A program made the translations under genes and the position numbers. This document shows positions 24,501 to 33,955 of a stretch of DNA of 64,000 nt, one piece after another. The DNA is taken from positions 45,226 through 109,225 of the forward strand of contig NW_025932414.1 in NCBI RefSeq assembly GCF_000764305.2, given 5' to 3'. Below the pieces are notes generated by a model. The model was not told the DNA's origin. It ran no database searches and worked only from the letters and a program-made list of their open reading frames with translations. The stretch's first letter is position 1; every line of letters starts with the position of its first letter. The DNA comes from Hyalella azteca (taxonomy: Eukaryota > Arthropoda > Malacostraca > Amphipoda > Hyalellidae).

Positions 24501-27500
24501 TTATGTTTGATAGACTATTTCACTTCCAAAATTCATGGTATAATTTCCCCTCACAAAGTTTGGTCGAGTCACCCTGACAAATTCTAGCCCCCGGCAGGCC
24601 CGGTTTAAGCGGGATTTTGTGGAGGCGATTTGCTCGGCTGAACTCAAGTCGGTAGCGGCGAGAAATTTTTGTATAAAGTTTTGGCCATAGGCCAGAGAGG
24701 CTGCGGCTTCTTGTGAGGGGTGGATTTTTTGCCACGTTGTGTTGCTCGCGTGCAATAGGCTGTATATTTTTTAAAGGCTGCGACATACTGGAAATAATGT
24801 TGAGTTTTGTTCACTTTCGTAAATATGAATGACGATGGTCGTTGTCAAAGGATGAGCCAGAATTTTAGTTCACACTTATATTTATTAGTTTCAATAGTAA
24901 TTCTTTCCATCAATTTTTCTTCATTAGAATGTCCATTATCAGATAAAATTAAAGTTTGGTTACTTTAAGCAATATGCAAGACCTTACATTCCAATTATAC
25001 CGGCATTGGCAGTGCTCATAAGACAGCATTTAGAAAAGCAACAGTTTAATTATTTTACAGAGCGATGGAATCACCATCTCTACTTCTCTAAATGCTTCAT
25101 GTCTGATTGAATTTTTATGCGTGTTTTAAAATTAAATGTTAGCCCAATTAGTTGCTACATCACACAACAGGGAGGTGCCTCAACCTAATAAATTAACTCT
25201 AAAAAATACCGGCAAATAAAACTAAATTTAAAAAATATAACTCAGTACTCACTGCAGTGAGTGACAGAGAGAGCATTTTCTCGTCGACGAAAACGTGAAG
25301 TCACGGACGGACAGACGGACATGGCGAGTACAATAGCACCTTTTTTTTCCATAAATGAGAAAATGCGCTAAAAATACCGATGACCATTAAAAAAAGTTTC
25401 GTGTACATGATGCCTACAATGTGATCAAAGTTATCCTATCAAAGTTGATAATGTTTCTCCAAAGTTCTATGCTGTAGGTGTGGCTGAAGTAAAGGCTACC
25501 TTTATAAATAGAGAGTAATATTCGATGTATCCGCGATACAAGTGTCGTTCATCGGCACAACATCACTACCGTGGGCTTTAATTACATTGGCAATTTATTA
25601 TACTAGAACATTTTACATTATACTTAAACACTTAGTATTTAAACATTTCCAGGAATGTTTTCTTTGATTTTTAAACATTTGCTGTGGCTGCCAAATCATG
25701 CCATAGAATAGACTATGCATTTTATAGAATAAACTTTGTTCTAAAATGGATTATCCAAGTTACAAAAGATTATATGTGATATTGGAGCCCAAAGCCCTCA
25801 CTCCTAACGTCTTTCTTTTCCCGCAGGCACAAAGGATTCCTCAAAGACTGCCCGAATGGTCTGCTAACGGAAGAGGTGAGAATTAGAATAGAATAGAATA
25901 GAATAGAATAGAATAGAATAGAATAGAATAGAATAGAATAGAATAGAATAGAATAGAATAGAATAGAATAGAATAGAATAGAAGTGTCGGCACTGAAGAA
26001 ATAGGCCCATGGCCTGTTGCCGATTCTTGAATTTTTCGTGACTTGATTCACAAGGGATCCGGCCTTTGGAACCCGATCTTTCCATAACTGACGAAAGAAT
26101 GTCTGCATCTTCAAATTTAATAAAATATATATAATTGCTTCGTTATTATACTAACTAAAAACATAATGTATATGAATACAATGAAACGTATTCAGTTTTG
26201 CAAGCTTCGTTTCGTCTTAATCGTTTTACGCATTCACCTTTCTTGAAGAACTTCATTGAGAAATTAAAATTTTTAATTTAGTAAAATAAAAATGTATATA
26301 CATTTAGAAACTGATCACATTATTCAGCAAACTTTCTGCTGCGGCATAGCATTTTATGAATTTTTTAAAGAATCACATTCGGGTATTTTGCTATGAAAAA
26401 TTATATTAATAATATTCTTATTCCGTACTGAACGTTAAGAAGACACATGAGAATAAAGCTCCCATTGTCTGACTTCGTTCCTAGCAATAGATTGTTATTT
26501 GATTCATTTCTCTCCATATTGTGGATCAATATATCAATTTCCGATTTGGATCCATATTTCTGCAGCGCAATTCTTGAACCGCGCACACAACTTTAGGATC
26601 CTGATCGATACATTGCTTCATTCATCGAACCATTCATTTCGGCCGTTCGAAACATATATAGCAGATTAAATATTTAGGTAAATGATATTATTGCTTGTAA
26701 GAAAACATAACATGATAATATTTATTAAATGCAATGACAATAATGCTGAACTCAACAAAAGTATATAATATTTTCAATAAGATTTTGGTGACTTGCGTGC
26801 CCTGAATGCGCAACATGTGGGCTTAAAGCGGCAGGGCTCAGCCCAAGCTTGCAGGATGTTTTATTTGTCTTAGCCAGGCCGGGCCAATATAACAATTTGC
26901 TAATAGCGCCTTTGATATATTTTATATCGGCCACGTCGATACGTTATTTTAATGTAAATGGAACGCTAATAACTGTTTTCCAGCTCACGGTTTGCATAAT
27001 GAGATTTACTCGAAGCTAAAAGCCTGTATCGCCGACAGTTTTCACGAACTCAATTGCGTAAATTTTTGGTTGCTTTTGAATGATGGACTTAGGAAGGTTA
27101 CTTTTAAATCAAATTCGATACGAGGATCAATTTCATAAACCATGCAACTTCATATAATTAACGAAAGTAATGTATCGTTGCTTCTGGGTTCATTAATTTT
27201 AGGTAAGCAATTAAGTGTACCTATTTTAATTGCGTATCTAATTGTTACTTGTAATTCACTTCGTTTTTCTCAATAATTTTAAATAAGATACACGCTACGT
27301 AAGTTCACCTTATCTTTTTAAAAAAAATTCTCAGTCATTTTCAATTGAAGATCCATGTTGAGTTTACTTGATGCAGTTTATTTACTTATAAAACAGAGGT
27401 AGCGAACAAATGTTACATAAACTCTTTATTTTCAATTCAATTTGCCTCTGTGTTACAGGGCTTCATCAAGATCTACCAGCAGTTCTTCCCTCAGGGCGAC

Positions 27501-30500
27501 CCCACAAAATTTGCATCGCTGGTATTCAGAGTTTTTGATGAGAATAATGTGAGTAAAATTTCGGTTAGAATTAGCATAAAAAATGAACTTGAGGGTAAGA
27601 AAATTAACTTAAGGATAAGAGAATGAACTTAAGGGTAAGAAATTAACTTAAGGTAAGAAAATAAACTTAAGGGTAAGAAAATTAACTGAAAGGGTAAGAA
27701 AATGAACTTCAGGGTAAGATAATGAACTTAAGTGTATGAAAATAAATTAAAGTATGAATTTACTTAACTCACAATTTTGAGTGATACGCAAAAGGTGTTA
27801 TGGCACATTGAACGCTAATTCAACTATAATTGATCAACTTTCAGTTGCACGGAAATCTATAATATGTATACCCTTTTGCCAGGTGATGCAAAACGGCGGT
27901 GAATTTTGTGGTAAAAACACTCAACAGTTTCAATAGCTGTCTTTGTTAACATCACAATCATAGATCTTTTAATAAACATAATATGTTCTGAAAATAAGCA
28001 TTTAATATAACATAATAAGATATAATACAATATAATATAATATAATATGAAATAATATAATATAATAATTATTATACATATATAGTATACTATGAATATA
28101 CGATATAATAATAATAATAAAATTAACAAAATGTCCATAATCGAACATAATTTGCCTATACCTCGTCGCACAGATTGCTGACATTTTACATAGATAATGA
28201 ACGTTCCACAATCCAATCATTTTACTTTTCCAAATTTATATATACTTTTTTCGTGCATAAATGACGTTTATATTGTGTATTCAGTATTCAAACCCCGTAA
28301 TTGTGATCACAATTCATTTAGTAGGCAGTGAGATGTTAGAACAGAACTATTACATATACATTATTATCTACAGAACAGAACTATTACATATTAGGCGGAA
28401 CTATTACATATACATTATCTGCGTGCCGTTTCGCTTGGCGTTTGCGGGACATTCTGGAATCCTGTCATTCCGAATACCGTCTTTCCCGTGATCTTTGATC
28501 GAGTTAATAGAACAAGTGTTTACGCACTATAATTACATAGAGACCATTTCAAACACACATTTCCTTGAAATGTGTGTTTCACACAGATTTAAATTTATTT
28601 CAAACACACATTTCCATTTATTAGCTTGTCTTTCCTTGATTGCAAAGTTACCAAATCTAATGACCTTTTCCAAACTTCTGTTTTTAGAAAATCGACATTT
28701 ACCGGCTTAAGCACCAGCTTTTTTAGCTTTTGCTCATTTCGTTTCAAGGTAAATGGGGTCCAAACATTGATAAACCGCGGCTTTCGCATTTGTTCTACTT
28801 TCCTAGCCATGCACTCTGAATTTGAATTGTTGCGCAATATATTTTCACACAATGGCCTTTCATCACACCTGGTGTATACCCAAATTAAAAAGTTTATGTC
28901 CAAGCAATATACTGCAGTCGTTCCCAAGTGTGACAATAGGAAAGTTGTTTACTGTTCTTTTCCCTACTTTGGACCCGCATCTGAGACTATGTCAAAGGAA
29001 TTAAAAGTTTTATTTGCCAAATATCTTCCGGATGTAAATCTTCATGTGTTGCTGGTTAACAATTTTAGAATCGGCTCGTTTTTCAGGTATAAGGATACAA
29101 TACCTGTTCTTATGCGATCGTCACTAGTTTACAGATATAGTTGTGCGCAGTGCGCATCAGCGTACGTCGGTATGACGGCACGCAATTTCTATACTAGGCT
29201 GGCTGAGCATAAGGGCAGGAGTTATAGAACAGGGAACCTACTTGCACATCCACCTCATTCTGCTGTACGTGTTCATGCCGAGCAGTGCAACACCTCTGTA
29301 TCTGATAGTGATTTCAAAATTCTAGCTTCCGCATCCGGTGTTAGTGATATACGAATTTTAGAATCCCTGTATATATTCAAACAGAAGCCTAGTCTGAATG
29401 CCGCTTTTAGCTCCTTTCCTCTTGAATTAGTAAATAGATAGGCCGTTTACGTTTACTAGCATTATTTTCATGTCTTATCTATTTACTTTTAGTGCATTTT
29501 ACTTTCCTAATTGATTTATTTGTGTTTCTAGGACTGAACTTTTTCTGAACAGAATTTTGTGTTGTGAACTGACGATGGAGCTGGACTTCGAAACGTTTTC
29601 TCTTATAAAGATATGGTGAATTTTTGTGGTATTTTCTTTGCTTTTAAATTCCTGGTTAACTTGCGATTCAAGCAAACAAGTGATTTTAATACTTAAACAC
29701 ACATTTCACATGGAAGATAGGGCTTCCATTTCACCCTGATTTCAAATCTGAAAAAGTTCTGACATATGAAAAAATTCAAATATTAAAAATTCTCTGTAAA
29801 TTAAATTAAATTTAGATTTCTCAAATGCTAAATCAAATTTCGATTATAGACATTTCCTCTTTTTCTTTCAATTCCTTCCTATACACCCACTAGGAATCAA
29901 GTGTCAGGTTCCAGAAAGTATCCCGACACAATAAGGATCCTGGATATGCCTCTCAACAGCCATAAATATTTGGAGTGCTAGGTTTAATATAAACCCACAC
30001 CCAAATAACCTTTGATAAATTTTTATAAGATGAAGAATTTTGAGTGAAAAATTGGTGCGCTTGCTCCCTTGACTCCTACCTTATATGGAGGCGCCCTGGA
30101 GCGATTGCCTGTCGCTGGAAATTCTCAGGCGACTGGCGTATCGAAATAAGTCCCTAGCGGTGCCACGAGCTTGATTTATGCGCTTTATTTAGGCCTTGTT
30201 TCCATTCTGATTTTTGCCAGACTCTCTGTTTTTTTCAACACACTTCGTTTTGGAGTTAATTTTAATTAGATTGCTTGCCTGGAGATAGCCTGAAGATTCT
30301 CAGTGTCGGGGCAATTTCGTCGCATATTTTAAATAGTTATTCTTTTGCAGAATTTCCACGTTCTTAGACCCTAGGCTGGAAGAAATACATTGAAAACTTT
30401 AAAAATTGAATGACTATGAAGCTTTAAGCTAATTAATCGGGCATACATTTCAATGAAACAACATATATATTTGTTCTTAATATCAGATATTAACAACTAA

Positions 30501-33500
30501 TATTTAAAAGTGATTGGACTCCGTGTCACGCGCGAGCAAAGTTCTACTGTTCTACTATAGATACTGTGGTAACCGTCAAGAAAATAAACCAAATGAGCGA
30601 ATGTAATTTTTGTAGCAAAATAAAAATCCCAATTATTCTTTCAATTATGTGCTTTATAAATGTTTTAGTTGCTTCATGAATGGGCTGAAGCTCTCAGTTG
30701 ATTGTTTTTCTCGTTGCAGGATGGCTCCATAGAATTTGAAGAATTCATTAGGGCGTTGAGCATCACATCGCGGGGGAATGTCGATGAAAAATTGCTCTGT
30801 GAGTATTTTAAAGAGATCTCATTGTGATAAATAGTGTTATTTCGTTTATAGAGTTATTCTCTGTCTAGTTTTGGTGCCTTATTCAGTGATGAATGTTGCT
30901 CTGGTGCCATTTTCAGTGAAAAATGTAGCTCCGGTGCCTTATTCAGTTGTGAATGTTGCTCTGGTGCCTTTTTCAGTGATGAATTTATTTCTTTAGCCCA
31001 GTTGAAAATTGTTAAATATTAATGGAAGAATCAACTCTTGGAGAAACACTGATGTTTTTTATAGTAATCATAATTATAACTTATAACATCAAACCCATGA
31101 TTACATCACCAATAGCTTGCCACCGTACAAACGATATGGAAAAACAAAGAATCACATGTGTGAAAATAAACGGTTTTAGACACGTAGTTCTTTTCTATAA
31201 GATAATTTATCATTTAATGCTTAATTCTAGTATTATGTCCCTGTATTGCCGTTTCATTGAAGAAGTGGTAAAATTTGTGAAGGCGTTAAATCACGAGACA
31301 GTAAACTTGTATCGAGTGGTTCTTTTTAAGCATGACACGGCATGTGACAATTTGGCTATAATTAACATTAATTCAATAATATCGTTGCTGGTTTCAGATC
31401 AATATTACGGAACCTATAACGTCATGCCGCTATAATTTTAATCTACAAGAGGCTTTGCATTTTGAACGGCTGAGTGAATATGTATTCTATTCGAGTTTGA
31501 TGACCTCGTTGAATAGACTCGGATGAATAAATAAACCATCCGAAGCTCTGAAATTGGAAAAGATCAATTCACTCGTATTCATAATTATAATGGTGTGTAA
31601 GTCAATTTATTCTTTGCGGACGAAAATTTCTGAATGTACATTTTTTTCTTCACCAGTATGGTGATAAAATTGGGTGCTACCGCCTACATTATTATTTTAT
31701 TAACATGGAAAAGAAGTTTTATATTAACATCACATTCCATCACATTTATTAACATCACATTTCTTTCGAACGATTTTATGATTTAACTTGCACTGGACTG
31801 TTACATTTTCAGGGGCATTTCGTCTGTACGATGTTGACAACGACGGCTACATTACGAGAGAAGAGATGTACAGCATTGTGGAGGCGATATATCAAATGGT
31901 GGTAAGTCTATATTAAATGGTGGTAAGTCAATATTAAATGGTGGTAAGTTTATATCAAATGGTGGTAAGTCTATATCAAATGGTGGTAAGTCTATATCAA
32001 ATGGTGGTAAGTTTATATCAAATGGTGGTAAGTCTATATCAAATGGTGGTAAATTTATATCAAATGGTGATGAGTCCATATCAAATGGTGGTAAGTTTAT
32101 ATCAAATGGTGATGAGTCCATATCAAATGATAGTTAGTTTATATTAAATATTGAAAAGTTTTCTAGAGGTAAATGAAGCGCTACTCACTCGAAGTTAATA
32201 GTGACGTACGTGAGAAAGCATACAATTGTGCACAATGTTAAATTAGAGGCAGAACAAAATCTCTCATTCATCGGATAAGATAAAAACCTGCGCTAACAAT
32301 TATGTTATCGTAAGGTCTAGGTATCAGTTCAAAACTCAATAAAATATAGAGACTACTTGAAGTATAAACGAATGATATATAGAGAAACCAGAACAAACAC
32401 AACTTGAAAAATACTGCATTTGCACCGTATTCTGCTGAAATGGACCAAAATACGAGTACGGAGCCGTCAGGCAAAACTCCGATAGATTTTCAGCAACAAT
32501 TAATTACTTTATTCCAAGTCAGGGCTGTTAAATAATCTTGTAATTCCAAAGTATAAGGTGATATCTCCTTGGGTATGATATTAGGTAGTCAGTAATTGAA
32601 AAAATATAACTCAGTACTCAGTGCAGTGAGTGCTAGAGAGCGCATTTTCTCGTCCGTCCGTCCGTGAAGTCACGGACGGACGGACCTGACGAGCACAATA
32701 GCGCATTTTTCCATAAATGAGAAAATGCGCTAAAAACCGCATTGATTTTCGCATGTTAGATTCTTGATAGTTTCAGGAGCCATTGATTTTTGGCTTGCAA
32801 TCTTCCCGAACACAGTTTTGATCTAGAACTTATAAAGTGGCTTTCTTATAGACGTGACAACATTTCCTGGTTATTCAATTCATTATTCAGCTGAATAATT
32901 TACGAGGTTTCGATTTACAGCGTATACAAGTGAAATTAGTTTCTCAGTAGTCAGTCATCTTTGAGCGTACAACATTACAAGATCTTGTTTTTGTACAATA
33001 CAGCAAAATTTCTCCTGAAGTTATTTACATCTTTTTCAAGCATTTTATAGAGCTTTCTCCATTTTTTAAGGCATTGAATTTTCTAAAGCCACCGGAGCGA
33101 TATTTTTAGGCTTTGTTCTCCGCTGCTGTTGTTGACACGTGTGTAGCCGACGGAATGTGGGTCGCTGCGCTCCAATAAAAGCAACAAATCTTATTAAACA
33201 TTATCATAAATTTAGACAGCATTGAATCATGCATCTTAAAAAACTAAGTTAATTTTTGATATGTATTGATTACTTTTTAACGCACTTTCTCATTTATGAA
33301 AAAAAGGTGCTATTGTGGTCGTCATGTCCGTCCATCCGTCCTTCCGTGACTTCACGTTTTCACGCTCTCTGTCACTCACTGCAGTGAGTACCGATTTAAT
33401 TTTTATTATATGTGGGTGGGTTTAGAAGCAAGACTATGGTGAACGATAACAGTAGTGACATACGCTATGTTTTTTTTCCAACCTGCGGTGAAACGCTGGC

Positions 33501-33955
33501 GATCGAAGCTCTCTTAACCCTCTACCGCCGTATGTCACTCTCCGGGAACATAACTTCCAAACTAAAGTATACGTAAACTATTGAGTGTAGCAACCTGAGG
33601 ACGTTTGTACTCAACAGAGAACATTTTAAAGTTGTAGTACTTGGCGGCAACCATCAGTGCAAGTCATTTTGCGCTCACTAGAACGTATCCTTTTTGGGAA
33701 GTAGGATTGTGACAATATTGCTCCTGTTACTCATGTCAGGCGGTAGAGGGTTAACAGTATTAATTTATGGTATGTTTTTCCACCCAGGGCCAGACGCCGG
33801 CGGACGAAGACGAGAACACACCGCAGAAGCGGGTTGACAAAATTTTCTCCCAGATGGACAAGAACCACGACGAGAAGCTCACACTCGAAGAATTCAAAGA
33901 AGGCTCCAAGAACGATCCACGCATCATCCAGGCCCTCAGTTTGGGAGACAACTGA
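12595..33955 (+). CDS. Frq: Frequenin / neuronal calcium sensor 1, complete, 7 coding exons
   Basis: Exons: 12595-12658, 19100-19124, 25827-25875, 27459-27548, 30720-30798, 31813-31901, 33788-33955. All junctions are GT-AG and in phase, and the product is 187 aa, the usual length. It starts MGKKNSKL, an N-myristoylation signal (Gly2, Ser6). EF-hand 1 is the usual inactive form (KDCPNG, 36-41). EF2 is [12 protein letters not shown] (73-84), EF3 [12 protein letters not shown] (109-120) and EF4 [12 protein letters not shown] (156-167). The C terminus is [10 protein letters not shown]. Frequenin is a membrane-associated calcium sensor that tunes neurotransmitter release and calcium-channel activity and binds PI4-kinase III beta and Ric8. 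In EF4 the position-6 glycine of the loop is Glu161, which may weaken that site. Five of the six introns begin with a tandem array near the donor. Ortholog identity is very secure; expression was not tested. Confidence 0.97.
14640..14785. repeat. ~46-bp minisatellite
   Basis: Three copies of a unit with GTTCTGAGGGACTCTTCC and CCTCGCGAGGCAATATGCCC. CCTCGCGAGG is a perfect palindrome in each copy. Confidence 0.85.
16075..16315. repeat. Degenerate GCTATTGATGTTATTGGTG-type repeat
   Basis: Irregular short repeats of 15-18 bp. The Ile/Asn/Ser-rich minus-strand frame and Leu/Val-rich plus-strand frame are composition artefacts. Confidence 0.7.
17490..17670. repeat. ~27-bp minisatellite
   Basis: About six copies of a unit with GAGACGTTGCCACATGACGC. 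Histidine-, cysteine- and alanine-rich open frames on both strands come from the repeat. Confidence 0.85.
17770..17960. repeat. ~70-bp tandem repeat containing an assembly gap
   Basis: Two and a half copies of a unit with GAGCCATTCATCAACACATT and TTGACTGGAATGCCA. An N at 17920 interrupts the third copy, so copy number is uncertain. Confidence 0.8.
17920..17920. other. Single N: assembly gap inside a tandem repeat
   Basis: Lone N inside the 70-bp array, with the same signature as position 555. Confidence 0.85.
18860..18960. repeat. ~24-bp minisatellite
   Basis: About four copies of AGCTTAAGACTCGTATTCAC, lying 140 bp before the frequenin microexon. Confidence 0.8.
19100..19124 (+). CDS. Frq: Frequenin microexon 2 (25 nt)
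   Basis: Preceded by tattcacag and followed by GTAAGT. It completes the split Phe22 codon from exon 1 and encodes FTDKEIKQ plus the first two bases of Trp30, the conserved helix between exons 1 and 3. It is isolated between introns of 6,441 and 6,702 bp, so ORF-based annotation would miss it. Confidence 0.95.
19125..19575. repeat. 45-58-bp minisatellite starting at the donor of frequenin intron 2
   Basis: Units contain GATTGCATGCAATGCATAAT. The first degenerate unit begins a few bases after the GTAAGT donor at 19125. The best-conserved copies (45-bp period) are at about 19350-19520. GCATGC and ATGCAT palindromes recur. Repeated open frames on both strands are artefacts. Confidence 0.88.
19797..19980. 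repeat. ~110-bp direct duplication
   Basis: AAATTGTAGTACTTAACAGA and AAATTAAACTGAGTTGCAGT occur in the same order twice, at about 19800 and 19910. Confidence 0.8.
20965..21200. repeat. 22-bp minisatellite
   Basis: About ten copies of ATCACCTAAATGCTACCTAA-like units in frequenin intron 2. Confidence 0.85.
21370..21540. repeat. 23-bp minisatellite
   Basis: About seven copies of GTGATCACCTACACCACTCT; TGATCA palindromes in most units. Confidence 0.88.
22800..23410. repeat. 44-60-bp minisatellite
   Basis: About ten degenerate copies of a unit with TTTGTCATGACCGATGCCAA and CGCACTGCCACAATGCTTGC. Copies are most alike at 23160-23340. Confidence 0.85.
23540..23760. repeat. 21-bp minisatellite
   Basis: Nine to ten copies of GACATCGTGACGTGACTTGC. 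GTGACGTGA, a CRE-like TGACGT core, recurs in nearly every unit. Period is a multiple of three, so long open frames appear on both strands. Confidence 0.88.
24060..24570. repeat. ~100-160-bp degenerate tandem repeat
   Basis: Four copies with GATAGACTATTTCACTTCTA, ATTCATGGTATAATTTCCCC and CTCACAAAGTTTG in order, at about 24145, 24305, 24410 and 24510. Confidence 0.8.
25230..25374 (+). repeat. ~140-bp hairpin repeat family, copy 2
   Basis: Runs from AAAAAATATAACTCAGTACT through the perfect palindrome ACTCACTGCAGTGAGT to AGAAAATGCGCTAAAAA. Shares order and length with the copies at 2676, 32598 and 33273. Confidence 0.85.
25885..25982. repeat. (AGAAT)n microsatellite at the start of frequenin intron 3
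   Basis: About nineteen perfect AGAAT units beginning within 10 nt of the GTGAGA donor at 25876. The donor itself (gtgagaattagaat) looks like a degenerate first unit. Confidence 0.95.
25983..27458 (+). other. Remainder of frequenin intron 3
   Basis: AT-rich; no exon or mobile element recognised. It ends tgcctctgtgttacag before exon 4. Confidence 0.55.
27590..27745. repeat. ~23-bp minisatellite near the donor of frequenin intron 4
   Basis: About seven copies of GAATGAACTTAAGGGTAAGA. Most units contain GGGTAAGA, a donor-like string, starting 40 nt after the true GTGAGT donor at 27549. The unit loosely resembles the exon-intron junction (GAGAATAAT/GTGAGTAAAATT). Confidence 0.85.
28010..28110. 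repeat. AT-rich (TATAA)n-like stretch
   Basis: Low-complexity TATAATA run in frequenin intron 4. Confidence 0.85.
28615..29694 (+). mobile_element. 5'-truncated Penelope-like retroelement (PLE)
   Basis: An open frame from the left junction to TAG at 29439-29441 (about 271 residues) starts inside the reverse transcriptase with FLDCKVT and FRKSTFTG, which is typical after the RT palm. It ends with a GIY-YIG-type endonuclease segment: [20 protein letters not shown], then [10 protein letters not shown]. The 3' UTR has a hammerhead-like core near 29569-29594. A 13-bp repeat AAACACACATTTC flanks the element (28602-28614 and 29695-29707); a third copy at 28551-28563 makes the TSD reading slightly ambiguous. 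The RT amino terminus and catalytic Asp motif are absent, so it cannot be autonomous. The frame is intact, which suggests a fairly recent insertion into frequenin intron 4, sense to the gene. Confidence 0.85.
29560..29605 (+). ncRNA. Hammerhead-ribozyme-like motif of the Penelope element
   Basis: CTGACGA (29569-29575) fits the CUGANGA core and GAAAC (29590-29594) the second core. Between them GGAG and CUUC can pair as stem II around loop CTGGA, though with an extra U next to the core. PLEs are known to carry hammerhead motifs. Stems I and III were not modelled, so activity is unknown. Confidence 0.45.
29708..30719 (+). other. Remainder of frequenin intron 4
   Basis: No exon or further element recognised. 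It ends tttttctcgttgcag before exon 5. Confidence 0.5.
30872..30988. repeat. ~30-bp minisatellite in frequenin intron 5, resembling the end of exon 5
   Basis: Four copies, GGTGCC landmarks at 30872, 30903, 30933 and 30963. Units such as GATGAATGTTGCTCTGGTG resemble the exon 5 end GATGAAAAATTGCTCT/GTG. Each also carries an acceptor-like TTATTCAG or TTTTCAG. Confidence 0.8.
30989..31812 (+). other. Remainder of frequenin intron 5
   Basis: Contains a 137-codon plus-strand open frame (31022-31435) without a recognisable domain, ATG context or splice evidence; I do not call it a gene. Confidence 0.5.
31882..32146. repeat. 21-bp array spanning the exon 6/intron 6 donor of frequenin
   Basis: Unit ATATCAAATGGTGGTAAGTC contains the last codons of exon 6 (CAA ATG GTG) and the donor GTAAGT. 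Twelve units follow one another. GTAAGT is intact at 31902 (the true donor), 31923, 31944, 31965, 31986, 32007, 32028 and 32091; 32049 reads GTAAAT. Period is 7 codons, but a TAA in the first intronic unit (CTA TAT TAA) stops translation if a distal donor is used. Confidence 0.93.
32598..32736 (+). repeat. ~140-bp hairpin repeat family, copy 3
   Basis: The best-preserved copy. It contains a perfect 16-bp stem GTCCGTCCGTCCGTGA / TCACGGACGGACGGAC with an AG loop (32652-32685), and GCGCATTTTCTC paired with GAGAAAATGCGC near the end. It lies in frequenin intron 6. Confidence 0.88.
33273..33400 (-). repeat. ~140-bp hairpin repeat family, copy 4
   Basis: Inverted relative to copy 3 and about 540 bp away. 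It has CATCCGTCCTTCCGTGACTTC and CACTCACTGCAGTGAGTAC landmarks. Confidence 0.82.
33518..33750. mobile_element. piggyBac-like MITE, 233 bp
   Basis: Perfect 12-bp terminal inverted repeat CCCTCTACCGCC / GGCGGTAGAGGG with TTAA on both sides (33514-33517 and 33751-33754). No coding capacity. Its right end is only about 35 bp from frequenin exon 7, so the branch site and polypyrimidine tract lie next to or inside it. Its ends differ from those of the 8611-9203 element, so it is a separate family. Confidence 0.85.

Larger units (their letters stand above)
19125..25826 (+). other. Frequenin intron 2
   Basis: A 6.7-kb intron largely made of minisatellites (listed separately) plus a copy of the ~140-bp hairpin repeat. 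A 95-codon minus-strand open frame at 20310-20597 has no recognisable domain and no splice context. Confidence 0.7.
32147..33517 (+). other. Middle of frequenin intron 6
   Basis: Holds two hairpin-family copies in opposite orientation, which could pair in the pre-mRNA. No exon seen. Confidence 0.5.

Noticed and set aside
14640..24570. CRISPR-like array from regularly spaced repeats
   Set aside because: Units are contiguous tandem repeats without unique spacers, in a eukaryotic intron.
31022..31435. 137-codon plus-strand frame in frequenin intron 5
   Set aside because: No domain, no start context, AT-driven hydrophobic composition and no splice links.
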